Assembly (NCBI RefSeq): GCF_020166335.1
Contig: NZ_JAIUJR010000001.1
Span: forward strand, 186,001 to 250,000
Length of the DNA stretch: 64,000 nt
Origin: Winogradskyella alexanderae
GTDB lineage: Bacteria; Bacteroidota; Bacteroidia; Flavobacteriales; Flavobacteriaceae
Reading direction: 5' to 3'
Part shown: one piece after another, positions 1 through 9,130 of the stretch
Position numbering within the stretch: position 1 is the first letter of the stretch
Layout of the letters: each line of letters starts with the position of its first letter
Notes under the pieces: generated by a model
Seen by the model: only the letters and a program-made list of their open reading frames with translations
The model's database searches: none
Told to the model about the DNA's origin: nothing
Position numbers and translations under genes: made by a program

Positions 1-1541
1 TCTATTACACCTCTCTTAGAAACAAGTTTTATGTCTATGTGCCTCTCCTTTGCTTTTACTGAAAAGTCGTCTAATATTTCAATAATATCATTATCTAAAT
101 ATGTTGTGTTTTTGACATCAAGCTCTAAATAGGTATTCCTAGGAAGGCTATAAAGTTCTTTCAATATCGCACCCTTATTAAAAAAGGTAACTTCTTCTGC
201 AAATGTCATTTTTATTTTGTGCTTACCGTTGCTCTTATCTTCAATATGTAAAAAATGTGAGTTTTGGTAACTCTTGATTAAGATTACAACAATACCAACT
301 GCCATTCCCATACCAATTCCCTTTAGAAGATCTGTAAAAACAATGCCCAATACAGTTACCACAAAGGGTATAAACTGTTTCCACCCAAGTTCGTACATTC
401 GAACGAATAATGAAGGTTTTGCAAGTTTATAGCCAACTATTAATAGAACAGCTGCCAACACTGAAAGTGGTATCATATTAAGCAATTTTGGAATGAGCAT
501 TACCGAAATGAGTAATAAGAAACCATGAATAATTGCGGATATTTTACTTCTGCCACCAGATTGTATGTTGGCAGAACTCCTAACAATTACCTGAGTAATT
601 GGTAGACCTCCTATTAATCCAGATAGAATGTTACCAGTCCCTTGAGCTAATAACTCACGATTGGTTGGTGTCACATTTTTGTGAGGATCTAATTTATCTG
701 TAGCTTCAACACATAAAAGCGTTTCTAAACTTGCAACCAAGGCAATTGTAAAAGCTATAATCCAGATCTCCGGATTTGTAATCTCTGTAAAATTTGGAAA
801 GCTAAATTGTCCTAAAAATGACTGCACTCCATCTGGTACCGGAACGCTAACAAGATGCGATGTCGCAATACTCAAGGTTTCATGAGACTTTGTTAATACG
901 TAAAAAACTATACCAATAATCACGGCCACCAATGGTCCTTGGACAATTTGAAAGAATTTACCTTTTTTAGAAAGCAAATTACCCCAAAGTATTAAAATCC
1001 CTAAAGAAACTAATCCAATTAATGCAGAGCCCGGTTGAATGTAATTAATTGTATTTAGAATTTCTGAAAAAGTATTTTGCCCGTCTACTTGCAAAAAAGC
1101 GAAATCACCTTCAGGGTCAGCATCATAGCCGAAGAAATGCGGTATCTGTTTCAATATTATGATAATTCCTATACCTGTAAGCATACCTTTAATAACTGAT
1201 GACGGAAAATAATACCCTATAATACCTGCTCTTAAAAAACCAAAAACTAATTGAATAATCCCACCCAATACTACCGCGAGCAAAAAGTTTTGATAGCTTC
1301 CTAGCGTAGCAATTGCAGCTAGGACAATAGCAGCTAAACCAGCTGCGGGACCACTTACTCCAATTTTTGACCCACTCAGTGACCCTACTACAATACCACC
1401 TACTATCCCTGCAATTACTCCAGAAAATAGTGGTGCACCACTTGCAAGAGCTATACCCAAGCACAAAGGCAGCGCAACGAAGAATACGACTATACTGGCA
1501 GGTATGTCATTTTTTAAATATTTGAACATTTTTATATGCAT
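1..1541 (-). CDS. SulP-family inorganic anion transporter (partial, C-terminus outside window)
   Basis: About 513 residues are present and the reading frame runs off the left edge without a stop, so the gene is truncated by the window and not broken. The translated minus strand shows the glycine-rich first membrane segments of SulP permeases, about ten to twelve hydrophobic helices, and then the start of a cytoplasmic STAS domain (ELDVKNTTYLDNDIIEIL). SulP proteins carry sulfate, bicarbonate or other anions across the inner membrane; the substrate cannot be read from sequence. Two in-frame ATGs lie at 1541 and 1529, and the mature-looking protein starts MFKYLKNDIPAS from the second, so the start is uncertain by four codons. 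In some bacteria a carbonic anhydrase gene or domain accompanies such permeases; that would lie outside this window. Confidence 0.9.
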   Translation of the reverse strand, partial: MHIKMFKYLKNDIPASIVVFFVALPLCLGIALASGAPLFSGVIAGIVGGIVVGSLSGSKIGVSGPAAGLAAIVLAAIATLGSYQNFLLAVVLGGIIQLVFGFLRAGIIGYYFPSSVIKGMLTGIGIIIILKQIPHFFGYDADPEGDFAFLQVDGQNTFSEILNTINYIQPGSALIGLVSLGILILWGNLLSKKGKFFQIVQGPLVAVIIGIVFYVLTKSHETLSIATSHLVSVPVPDGVQSFLGQFSFPNFTEITNPEIWIIAFTIALVASLETLLCVEATDKLDPHKNVTPTNRELLAQGTGNILSGLIGGLPITQVIVRSSANIQSGGRSKISAIIHGFLLLISVMLIPKLLNMIPLSVLAAVLLIVGYKLAKPSLFVRMYELGWKQFIPFVVTVLGIVFTDLLKGIGMGMAVGIVVILIKSYQNSHFLHIEDKSNGKHKIKMTFAEEVTFFNKGAILKELYSLPRNTYLELDVKNTTYLDNDIIEILDDFSVKAKERHIDIKLVSKRGVI

Positions 1542-1604
1542 TATCTAACTGTCATGTTTCAAACAGTTAATTTGATTATTGATTTAGAAAGTTTTATAGA
1601 ATAG

Positions 1605-1895
1605 TTAAAGGGTTAACTCAGGAGGCGGTGAAATAATATTAATTAAAGGCTTATTATACAAACCATGAGTAAAAACAATTCTATCCTTTTTCAATAAAGA
1701 ATAATCGATTTGTTCTGCACTAGTAGTCTGGTCTTGAATAAGAATTTTAAAAGTTTCACTTTCTTCTTCTTCTCCAAGACCATCAAGCATAGATATATCA
1801 ATAGAATTATCTATCGAAGTAATAATGGTCGGTGCACTTATTATCGTAAGGAATAACGTCACGATAAAAAATGCTGTCAGCTTTTTTAAAGTCAT
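1605..1895 (-). CDS. Small exported or membrane-anchored protein of unknown function
   Basis: About 96 residues from the ATG at 1895. An ATG further upstream (1937) would add 14 residues in front of the hydrophobic segment, so the internal start is preferred because it puts MTLKKL directly before a signal-like stretch (residues about 6-22). The rest is short, with an acidic EEEES cluster near residue 43 and a proline-rich end (SPPPE). Small proteins with this general look recur in flavobacteria, but I know of no function. It lies 51 bp downstream of batE on the same strand and could be transcribed with the Bat cluster, or independently upstream of the SulP gene. Confidence 0.6.
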   Translation of the reverse strand: MTLKKLTAFFIVTLFLTIISAPTIITSIDNSIDISMLDGLGEEEESETFKILIQDQTTSAEQIDYSLLKKDRIVFTHGLYNKPLINIISPPPELTL

Positions 1896-1946
1896 AGGTT
1901 GTTGTACTAACAAATAAAATTCTGCTAGTATTTTCACTAAATATAG

Positions 1947-2702
1947 TTAAAAATCGCTCAACAACTTAATGTCTTGTGCTCTAATCCAGCCAATTGAATT
2001 GTCTGATAATTGAATTTTACTCCAATCCTGATAGTTATCCAGGACTTGTACCTTGGTACCTTCGTGCAGTCTAAAAACTTCTTCACTTGATGTATTGGGA
2101 TCTGCCTTAACTCGAGATTCTTGTGCAAAGACTATTGCAGGATTATCTCGATTATCCAATCTTGTCTTTTGAAAAGCCATTGCTACTGATACGCAAGCCA
2201 TAAATAGACAGATAGTACTTATTACAAAAGCGAGTCGCTTCCTTGATGTTGCCTGAGCGAAATGGTAAAGCAAAAACAGTATCACAAAAATAAAAACACC
2301 AAAAATGGCAATTGTCGCCCAAATATCAGCCGAAAATGTGTTTACTAAATTCTTAATTATCCTTGAGAATCCAACATCCGGAACTTTATCTATGGCATCT
2401 ATAGTCATATTCTGGGCAAACGCCAAGTTGTTTTTAATTTCTTTGTCCTTAGGGTCTAACAAAAGTGCTTTTTCGTAATAATATACACTTGGTGCTATAT
2501 TATTGAGTTTGTAATTTGCATTTGCAAGATTAAAGTACAATTCTGCTGAATGTACATCAGATTTCAGAATTACCTCATACTTATCTATAGCCTCTGCATA
2601 TTTACCGTTATTGTATAATGCATTTGCTTCCTCAAACAATTGTGTGTTTTGGCTAAACCCAAAAATTGAAAAACAAAATATCATTATTGTTAATATGCGC
2701 AT
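1947..2702 (-). CDS. batE: BatE-like TPR and SH3 domain membrane protein
   Basis: About 251 residues from ATG 2702, chosen because it begins a signal peptide (MRILTIMIFCF) and lies one base after the batD stop. A longer reading to 2759 would overlap batD by 56 bp. After the signal come two to three tetratricopeptide repeats (residues about 20-95; motifs such as YNNGKYAEAIDKYEVIL and AELYFNLANANYKL), two membrane helices (about 125-175), and a C-terminal bacterial SH3 segment (about 190-250) ending in GWIRAQDIKLL. It is the last Bat gene of the cluster. Bat proteins are linked to aerotolerance and envelope stress in Bacteroidota; the molecular role is not established. Confidence 0.82.
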   Translation of the reverse strand: MRILTIMIFCFSIFGFSQNTQLFEEANALYNNGKYAEAIDKYEVILKSDVHSAELYFNLANANYKLNNIAPSVYYYEKALLLDPKDKEIKNNLAFAQNMTIDAIDKVPDVGFSRIIKNLVNTFSADIWATIAIFGVFIFVILFLLYHFAQATSRKRLAFVISTICLFMACVSVAMAFQKTRLDNRDNPAIVFAQESRVKADPNTSSEEVFRLHEGTKVQVLDNYQDWSKIQLSDNSIGWIRAQDIKLLSDF

Positions 2703-2703
2703 C

Positions 2704-4476
2704 CTATCGTATTTGTTTATCCAAAGTTGAGATTGTTTTTGCTGCCTTATCATAATCACTCTTTATAGTATCATGTGGTATTGGTGTATATCGTGCCAAT
2801 TCGCAACTTTCTAAAATTGAAAGAAAGTCTGTAATAATTGTAGATTCTACATTCCGTTTTGAAAGGAGTGATTCAATCTTTTCCTTATTAAAATCGCTAG
2901 TTTCTATATGCAATTTTGCTTTAAGGTAATTATGAAGAGCTTTCTCTAAGGCAACATAAAACAGTGCTTTATCATTTAGGTTCTTTTTAGCTTCACTCAA
3001 GTATCTACGCGCTAATTTGTCTGCTTTTCTAATTTTATTTCCTTGAACGTCTGCATCACGCTCTTCTTTCTTTCGCCTAACAAAAATGGCAAAAGGTATG
3101 GCTAAAAAAGGTAATAAAAGTAAGGACCAGAATGTATTGGAGTTAAAAAATGGTGTGCTTTGCTTATTTATCCAGTTTGCACTGGTTTTAATGAATGCAA
3201 ATGTGTTTGAATTTGGCCTTACCGGTTGTTTACTTGTTGGGGGTTCGGAAGAATCTGTAGTTGCTATTGTTGCCGTTGGACCTTCAAGTACATCAACAAC
3301 CAATTCATCTGATGTTATACGTTTATATGATTCTGTATTCAAATCAAAATATGAGAAAGAGATTGACGGAATTGGGTACTTTCCTTTAAATTGTGGCACA
3401 ATGGTATAGGTGTCTGAAATTGTACCTTGCATACCACTTAGATTTGTACGAACACTTTCTTTATGTTCAGGCTCATATACTTCTAAAGAACTTGGTACTG
3501 TTAATTTTGGAAGCTCAAATAACTTTAAATTTCCTTCTCCAGAGACTTCAATTTTTGCTTGTAGCGATTCTGTGGCATTTAATTGATTTTTAGTAGTCGT
3601 TATACTAAAAGTAAAATCACCTACAGCACCTTTAAAATCGGAAGGTTTACCAGATTCTGGCAGAGGTTTTACATTTATAGTTCTGCTACCTGCAGTAACT
3701 GTCTTTGGCACCTTTGTCATAATAGGTCTACCAAAAATATCTGCTCTTCCCGTTGGGACCTCAACTGTTATATCTAATACAAGAGGTTCTAGTTTTAGCT
3801 TACCTGTTTTTTGAGGATATAAGACCGTTTTTCGCAATATAACATACCTGTAATCTTCACCCTTATAAAGTCCCTTTTGAATATTTAAGCCCTTAATTTC
3901 AATATTTTGGCTCCAAAAATCATTGTATCTTGGATTGTCTTTTTCTCGCCAATTACTTACACCTGTTTCTGGTGACACGTAGAGTTTGTAAACCACAGTA
4001 ATTGCCTCGTTTAGATAGGGATTACTTTTTGAAACCTCTGCTACCAAATGAATATTTTGTGATGCAATATCCGAGGCATCAGAATTTCCATTTGGCTTGT
4101 CTACAGCGGCAGTAACTGTAATGGTAACTGGAAACGTTTTATAGATTTCGCCTTCGATTTCTATAGTAGCTTGTTTTATAGTGAATTTCCCTCTTTTTTT
4201 TGGTGCTAAAAAATAACTGTAAGTCTTAGTATAAGATCGTTTACCATTTAGCCACGAATTACTCACAGATGTATTTGGTCCGCCAACAACATCAAAATCC
4301 CTAAAACTCGGCGGCACAAAATTATCACCGTCCTTATTCATTTCAAAATCAATTCTTAGTCGCTCATTAACACCCAGTTTAGTCTTGCTTACCTTAGCTT
4401 CAAACTTAACTTGAGCCGTGACTAATCCTGTAAATAAAATTAAAGCTACTAATGATATGTGAAACTTAAAATTCAT
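2704..4476 (-). CDS. batD: BatD oxygen-tolerance family protein
   Basis: 590 residues. Signal peptide at residues 1-21 (cleavage after VTAQ), a long periplasmic beta-rich part with repeated immunoglobulin-like stretches (about 22-440), one membrane helix at about 449-467 (FWSLLLLPFLAIPFAIFV), and a cytoplasmic helical tail of about 120 residues. This is the standard BatD layout and length. It lies 17 bp downstream of batC and one base upstream of batE, so the three are very probably co-transcribed. BatD is thought to act with the VWA proteins BatA/BatB at the inner membrane; the ligand is unknown. Confidence in the family is high, in the biochemical role low. Confidence 0.88.
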   Translation of the reverse strand: MNFKFHISLVALILFTGLVTAQVKFEAKVSKTKLGVNERLRIDFEMNKDGDNFVPPSFRDFDVVGGPNTSVSNSWLNGKRSYTKTYSYFLAPKKRGKFTIKQATIEIEGEIYKTFPVTITVTAAVDKPNGNSDASDIASQNIHLVAEVSKSNPYLNEAITVVYKLYVSPETGVSNWREKDNPRYNDFWSQNIEIKGLNIQKGLYKGEDYRYVILRKTVLYPQKTGKLKLEPLVLDITVEVPTGRADIFGRPIMTKVPKTVTAGSRTINVKPLPESGKPSDFKGAVGDFTFSITTTKNQLNATESLQAKIEVSGEGNLKLFELPKLTVPSSLEVYEPEHKESVRTNLSGMQGTISDTYTIVPQFKGKYPIPSISFSYFDLNTESYKRITSDELVVDVLEGPTATIATTDSSEPPTSKQPVRPNSNTFAFIKTSANWINKQSTPFFNSNTFWSLLLLPFLAIPFAIFVRRKKEERDADVQGNKIRKADKLARRYLSEAKKNLNDKALFYVALEKALHNYLKAKLHIETSDFNKEKIESLLSKRNVESTIITDFLSILESCELARYTPIPHDTIKSDYDKAAKTISTLDKQIR

Positions 4477-4493
4477 TAAATAATAAAGGTTAA

Positions 4494-5324
4494 TTACCAG
4501 TCCTTTTCTGTTTTAACCTTGGCGCCTTTTTGTTTTTCGGCATTGATTTTTTCTTGAACTTTTTGTTCTTGATTTTGCATGGCTTCGAGGATGTTCTTTA
4601 TTTGCTGTGGTGACATTTGGCCAGGTTTAGGTTTTTGCTTTTCGTTTTTATCCTTGTTATCCTCGTTCTTGCCATCATCATTTTTATCATCCTTAGGCTT
4701 ACCATTTTCATCTTCTTCTTTATCACCTTCCTTCTTGTCCTTATCGCCTTCGTCTTTTTGATCTTTATTATCCTGATTCTCGTCTTGTTTTTTTTGTTCG
4801 TCTTCGTTGTTCTGTTCTTGTTCTTTATCCTTATCCTCTTTGTTGTCTTCGCCTCCACCATCTTTCTGTTGCTCCGCGCATTCTTTGGCCAATGCAAAAT
4901 TATATCTGGTTTCTTCGTCGTTTGGATTGTTTCTTAAGGCATTTTTAAAAGCTTCGACAGCTTGTTTGCACTGCTCATTTTGCATTAAAATATTTCCAAT
5001 GTTGTGAAATGCCCTGTGCTTTTCGTCTTTGGTTTTTGCGTTACTCGCCGCTTCTTGGCTTCTATATAAGGCTTCATCTAAACTACCATTCTTATAATAT
5101 GAGTGTGCCAAGTTATAGGCGCCAACAGCTTTGCTTGGTGCTTCAGATATTGCTTTTCGGTATTCCATTTCAGCCTCCACAAAATTATCATCGCCCAAAA
5201 GTGAATTGCCTTTGTAAACCAAATTAGTTGCTTTCTTTTCGGCCTCGATTTGTGCTTTGGACTTTTCTTGTGAAAATCCAATAAACGAAATTAACCCTAT
5301 AATGACTATTAAATAATATTTCAT
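4494..5324 (-). CDS. batC: BatC-like TPR protein with charged low-complexity tail
   Basis: About 276 residues from the ATG at 5324; another ATG three codons upstream (5333) is equally possible. Signal peptide at residues 1-18 (ending GFSQ), TPR repeats at about 20-150 (GNSLLGDDNF, VGAYNLAHSYYKNGSLDEAL, AFHNIGNILMQNEQCKQAVEAFKNAL), and then about 90 residues made almost only of D, E, K, N and Q before a short C-terminal segment (MSPQQIKNILEAMQNQEQKV). The tail is coding, although its biased codons create long open frames on other strands and frames. It sits between batB and batD and matches BatC by position and architecture. Confidence 0.83.
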   Translation of the reverse strand: MKYYLIVIIGLISFIGFSQEKSKAQIEAEKKATNLVYKGNSLLGDDNFVEAEMEYRKAISEAPSKAVGAYNLAHSYYKNGSLDEALYRSQEAASNAKTKDEKHRAFHNIGNILMQNEQCKQAVEAFKNALRNNPNDEETRYNFALAKECAEQQKDGGGEDNKEDKDKEQEQNNEDEQKKQDENQDNKDQKDEGDKDKKEGDKEEDENGKPKDDKNDDGKNEDNKDKNEKQKPKPGQMSPQQIKNILEAMQNQEQKVQEKINAEKQKGAKVKTEKDW

Positions 5325-5383
5325 TTGTATCATTCTTTATTTAAAATTAGCAAACCCTATTATTAACTACCGTTAAAGAATAA

Positions 5384-6421
5384 TTAAAAATTTTCATTGA
5401 AAAGATTTAACTTTTTTAGCCATGCTGTTTTTCGCTCTAAAAAGAATATATCCACAAATAATAGTAAAATACTTAATCCTAAAAACCATTGAAACTGATC
5501 TTTGAAATCTGCTATTTGTTTAGATTCAAATTCTTTTTTATCCATTTTATCCAACAAATCCTTTATAGTATCCACAACCTCTGTCGTGTTACTCCCATTT
5601 ATATAAATACCGTCTGTTTCCTGAGCAATCTCCTTAAGTGTTGCTTCATCCAATCTTGTAATTACGGTTTCACCGTTTTGGTCTTTTTTATAGTTAAGGA
5701 CAACACCGTTTCGTTTAATAGGAATAGGGCCTCCTTTTACATCTCCAACTCCAACTGTAAGAATTCTAATCCCTTCATCATTTGCCTCTTCAGCAATATC
5801 AACAGCCTCACCTTCATGGTCTTCACCATCTGATATTATTATAAGTATTCTATTGGTTTGCTCTTCATCATCATAATAGGTCTTAGCCAATTGTATGGCT
5901 TCACTTATCGCTGTCCCCTGAGATGAAAGCATATCAGTATTCATGTTTTGAAGGAACATTTTTGCTGACGCGTAATCTGTGGTAATTGGCAATTGTGGAA
6001 ACGCTTTACCAGCATATGCAATAATACCAACTCTGTCACTTGCTAAGCTATTGATAATTTGCGTTACTAACTGCTTAGACTTTTCCAGTCTATTGGGTGC
6101 TATGTCTTCTGCCAACATGCTTTTCGAAACATCTACTGCAAATACAATATCTACCCCTTGACTCCTTACTGTCTCAAGTTTAGTGCCTATTTTTGGATTT
6201 ACCAATGCCAAAGACAAACACCCAAAAGCACCACATAACACCAATACTTTAAGGGTGCTTTTAAATAACGACTGATTTGGACTTAGTCGTCTCAATAGGT
6301 GGTTGTCAGCAAATTTTTTCTGTGCTTTGCGTCGCCATACTTGGACAATCATAAACACTAGCATTATTACTGGTATTACCAGTAAAGTCCAAAACCATAT
6401 TTTTTCATCGAGTCTAAACAA
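5384..6421 (-). CDS. batB: BatB, VWA-domain inner-membrane protein
   Basis: 345 residues. Two N-terminal membrane helices (about 9-27 and 55-74), a von Willebrand factor A domain (about 88-290) with an intact metal-ion site DxSxS at D97, S99 and S101, and a C-terminal helix (about 312-330). Its start overlaps the batA stop by 8 bp, which suggests translational coupling. VWA domains bind protein partners through Mg2+ at this motif. BatA and BatB are paralogues and probably form one membrane complex with the MoxR ATPase; that complex is inferred from the family and the gene order. Confidence 0.9.
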   Translation of the reverse strand: MFRLDEKIWFWTLLVIPVIMLVFMIVQVWRRKAQKKFADNHLLRRLSPNQSLFKSTLKVLVLCGAFGCLSLALVNPKIGTKLETVRSQGVDIVFAVDVSKSMLAEDIAPNRLEKSKQLVTQIINSLASDRVGIIAYAGKAFPQLPITTDYASAKMFLQNMNTDMLSSQGTAISEAIQLAKTYYDDEEQTNRILIIISDGEDHEGEAVDIAEEANDEGIRILTVGVGDVKGGPIPIKRNGVVLNYKKDQNGETVITRLDEATLKEIAQETDGIYINGSNTTEVVDTIKDLLDKMDKKEFESKQIADFKDQFQWFLGLSILLLFVDIFFLERKTAWLKKLNLFNENF

Positions 6422-7418
6422 AACTTCTGAATATTGTATTTCTGAGCAACAATTCTAAAAGCAATAACAATCCTGCAAGTAGAACGAGTGGTCTATATTT
6501 TTCTTCGTAATTGTAATATTTTTTTTCTTCTATTTCGGTCTTTTCAAGCTTATTTATTTCGTTGTAAATCTCTGCTAGTTTCTTATTGTTTGTAGCCCTA
6601 AAGTACTTGCCTCCGGTTACCTCAGCAATCTCTTCTAATAAGTCCTCATCAATTTCAACTTGTTGTCTACCATATCTAAAAGTACCATTTGGATTTATAG
6701 CTATTGGCGATAGTGCCATTCCGTTAGTCCCCAAACCAATAGTATAGACTTTTATACCATATTCAACAGCTAATTCACTTGCGATTTTTGGATCAATGAA
6801 ACCAGAATTATTAACTCCGTCTGTAAGTAGTATAATTACTTTACTTTTTGCCCTACTGTCTTTTAATCTATTCACAGATGTTGCCAACCCCATACCAATT
6901 GCGGTACCACCTTCAATAATTGTATTATACTTTATATCTCTTAACGACCTTTGAACAATAGACTTATCACTTGTAATAGGTGTTTTTGTATAAGCTTCAC
7001 CAGCATATTCTACTAGACCAATTCTATCATTTGGTCTGCCATCTATAAAATCTGAAGCAACTTGTTTAAGCGCCTCTAATCTATTTGGTCTTAAATCTTT
7101 GGCCAACATACTGGCAGAAACATCAATGGCCATTACAATATCAATACCACGTGTGGTTTTAGTTCGTGTTGAAACATCTACTGTTCTAGGTCTTGCAATA
7201 GCCGTAATTAATAGTCCTAAGGCTAGTAATCGTAGTACAAACAAAAGATGTCTAAATGTTGACCAGATTGATGATGTGGATTTAAACCCTTTTATGCTAG
7301 AAATTCTTAATTCTGCCGTTTGTTTATTATGGGTAAATACATACCAAACAATCGCTATTGGAATTAACAGCAATAACCAGAACAATTCTTTATTTAAAAA
7401 CTCTATATTCTCAAACAT
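6414..7418 (-). CDS. batA: BatA, VWA-domain inner-membrane protein
   Basis: 334 residues. N-terminal helices at about 11-28 and 56-75, VWA domain at about 90-290 with the metal site D99, S101, S103 (AIDVSASM), and a final hydrophobic helix at about 310-325 (LVLLAGLLLLLELLL). The start shares one base with the preceding stop (TAATG arrangement at 7418) and its end overlaps batB by 8 bp. It is the paralogue of batB immediately downstream. The family is known from the Bacteroides aerotolerance locus, and the gene is present here with every usual neighbour. Confidence 0.9.
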   Translation of the reverse strand: MFENIEFLNKELFWLLLLIPIAIVWYVFTHNKQTAELRISSIKGFKSTSSIWSTFRHLLFVLRLLALGLLITAIARPRTVDVSTRTKTTRGIDIVMAIDVSASMLAKDLRPNRLEALKQVASDFIDGRPNDRIGLVEYAGEAYTKTPITSDKSIVQRSLRDIKYNTIIEGGTAIGMGLATSVNRLKDSRAKSKVIILLTDGVNNSGFIDPKIASELAVEYGIKVYTIGLGTNGMALSPIAINPNGTFRYGRQQVEIDEDLLEEIAEVTGGKYFRATNNKKLAEIYNEINKLEKTEIEEKKYYNYEEKYRPLVLLAGLLLLLELLLRNTIFRSFV

Positions 7419-9127
7419 TAGTTTTCCTCTTCTGGATTATTTGGGTTTAGTTCTATTGAATCTATTATACGTTGTACCATTTCATCCGCATATTCATCGT
7501 TATCGGGCCATGTAATTATAATTTGCTGAAGTACATTTTCGTTTGAAAAACAGAATAAGGCATACTCCGCATTAACTACTCTATTGGTGTTTGGAATAAC
7601 AATATTGAAGGTACCGAATGTTTTAAGGCCTTCGGCGCCATTAGGTGTAATAAACTGATCTCTCTTTACGAGTATATCCCTAGCACCCTTTGTTTCAAAG
7701 CCCTTGATACTTTCTTCAGAAACTTTTATTAAATCAAAAGTTGGATTTTCTGTCTCTTTCGTTTGTGGTGTAGTTTTTGGCACATTCAACGTTGTTGTGT
7801 TTATCGCCACACTAAAAATGTCGAGCATTGTTCCGTATATAAATGTAGTCATGCTCATTTGCTCCTTGGCTTCCTCAGGCAATGGTGCATCAACACGTTT
7901 TAATACTCTCGGTGTTTCTATCCAAACTGGTGGAAAACCATAAGCGCTTTTTACCCAATCCCCTTCTAGTAGCTCTTTGCTCTCATGTCCAACTATAGTA
8001 TCCTTTACATAGCCAAAACCATATTTAATTCCAAAACCAATAATCGTTGCCACAATCAGGAATATTGAAATCAAAACTGTAAGCAATATTTTCTTTCGTT
8101 TTTTCTTTTGCTCTAGAGCCTCTTTGTATTGTTTGTCGAGTAATTTTTCTTCTTCTGATGGTTCGGGCAAACACGCCTTTACGTTCTCTATCTCCTTTTC
8201 AATAATAGCTCTATCCATCTCTGCCAATGCAGTGTCTGGTTTAGATTTGGCGAATTTTACTAAATCGGCACGCTTTAAAATGGACTCAAGATTTTGGATT
8301 GTCTCTTTTTTAAATGGAAATTGATTTCCGTCTTTTAGTAGTTGAAGTCTCATTATGAGCTCATCTGTAGTACTCTCCATGGCCCTGTCATAAACCTTTT
8401 CGTCTAAATATTTACGAATAATAAGGGTCAATTCTGAATAGTATTTTTTAATTTCTGAGCTTATTAAAAACTTACTTTCATCAAGTTTCTTAATAGCCAA
8501 TTTTGCACGGTCATAAGGTGGTAATAATGCAATTTCCTCCTCTACTGATAATGGCTTTTTGCGCCAAATAAACCAATACAAAAGAAAACCTACCAATCCA
8601 ATCATTAGTATTACTAAAAGCAAATACTTCCACCAGTTACCTCCGGTTTTATCAACCTCAATAATGGGCTTTATGTCATATAATCCTTGCTTAGTGGTGT
8701 CTACTTCAATTGTATTGACTTCCACCTTCAAAGAATCGGTAAAAAACGGTTGATCTCCAATTATTATTTTTTGTCGCGGTATGGTAAATGCTCCAGAATC
8801 AAACTGAGTTAGCTTGTAGATTCTAGACAATAACAATCTAGAGTCCTTTTTTATGGTATCAATATCCGTCGTCTCAACCGCTTCAAGTGGCAAAAAGGTT
8901 TGACCCTCTGGAAAAACAATAAGCGAGGATGAATCTGCTTCAACTTTGATGTTGTACGAAATCTGTTCTCCAATTCTAATTTTAGTCGTATCTACTTCTG
9001 TCGTGACCTGAGAAAAAGACTGAGAAATAAACAGTAAAAAGAATATCACTGCTAAACCTGTTCGATATGGTCTGCATGAGTTTCCTGAAATCTTTCTATA
9101 TAATTTTAGTACTTCCGCTCCAATCAT
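7418..9127 (-). CDS. BatD-like or DUF4381-like membrane protein of the Bat operon
   Basis: 569 residues. An early hydrophobic segment (about 24-40, ending SQSFSQ) looks like a signal peptide with an unusually long, basic n-region, but no later ATG offers a better start. A periplasmic beta-rich domain (about 41-165) resembles the first part of BatD (TKIRIGEQISYNIKVE). A membrane helix lies at about 167-188, a cytoplasmic helical region at about 190-345 (including YYSELTLIIRKYLDEKVYDRA, as in DUF4381 proteins), a second membrane helix at about 350-372, and a C-terminal globular domain of about 190 residues I do not recognise. It is 3 bp downstream of the DUF58 gene and overlaps batA, so it is part of the operon. 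Confidence 0.7.
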   Translation of the reverse strand: MIGAEVLKLYRKISGNSCRPYRTGLAVIFFLLFISQSFSQVTTEVDTTKIRIGEQISYNIKVEADSSSLIVFPEGQTFLPLEAVETTDIDTIKKDSRLLLSRIYKLTQFDSGAFTIPRQKIIIGDQPFFTDSLKVEVNTIEVDTTKQGLYDIKPIIEVDKTGGNWWKYLLLVILMIGLVGFLLYWFIWRKKPLSVEEEIALLPPYDRAKLAIKKLDESKFLISSEIKKYYSELTLIIRKYLDEKVYDRAMESTTDELIMRLQLLKDGNQFPFKKETIQNLESILKRADLVKFAKSKPDTALAEMDRAIIEKEIENVKACLPEPSEEEKLLDKQYKEALEQKKKRKKILLTVLISIFLIVATIIGFGIKYGFGYVKDTIVGHESKELLEGDWVKSAYGFPPVWIETPRVLKRVDAPLPEEAKEQMSMTTFIYGTMLDIFSVAINTTTLNVPKTTPQTKETENPTFDLIKVSEESIKGFETKGARDILVKRDQFITPNGAEGLKTFGTFNIVIPNTNRVVNAEYALFCFSNENVLQQIIITWPDNDEYADEMVQRIIDSIELNPNNPEEEN

Positions 9128-9130
9128 GGA

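Noticed and set aside
2703..2759. 19-residue extension of BatE
   Set aside because: It would overlap batD and would place 19 residues before the signal peptide.
4598..4897. 99-residue Lys/Arg-rich ORF in another minus-strand frame
   Set aside because: A frame shadow of the batC tail; no start context and no neighbour.
4617..4937. 106-residue highly hydrophobic plus-strand ORF
   Set aside because: It is antisense to the Lys/Glu/Asp-rich tail of batC, whose GAA and AAG codons read as Phe, Leu and Ile on the other strand. The real gene on the minus strand explains it.
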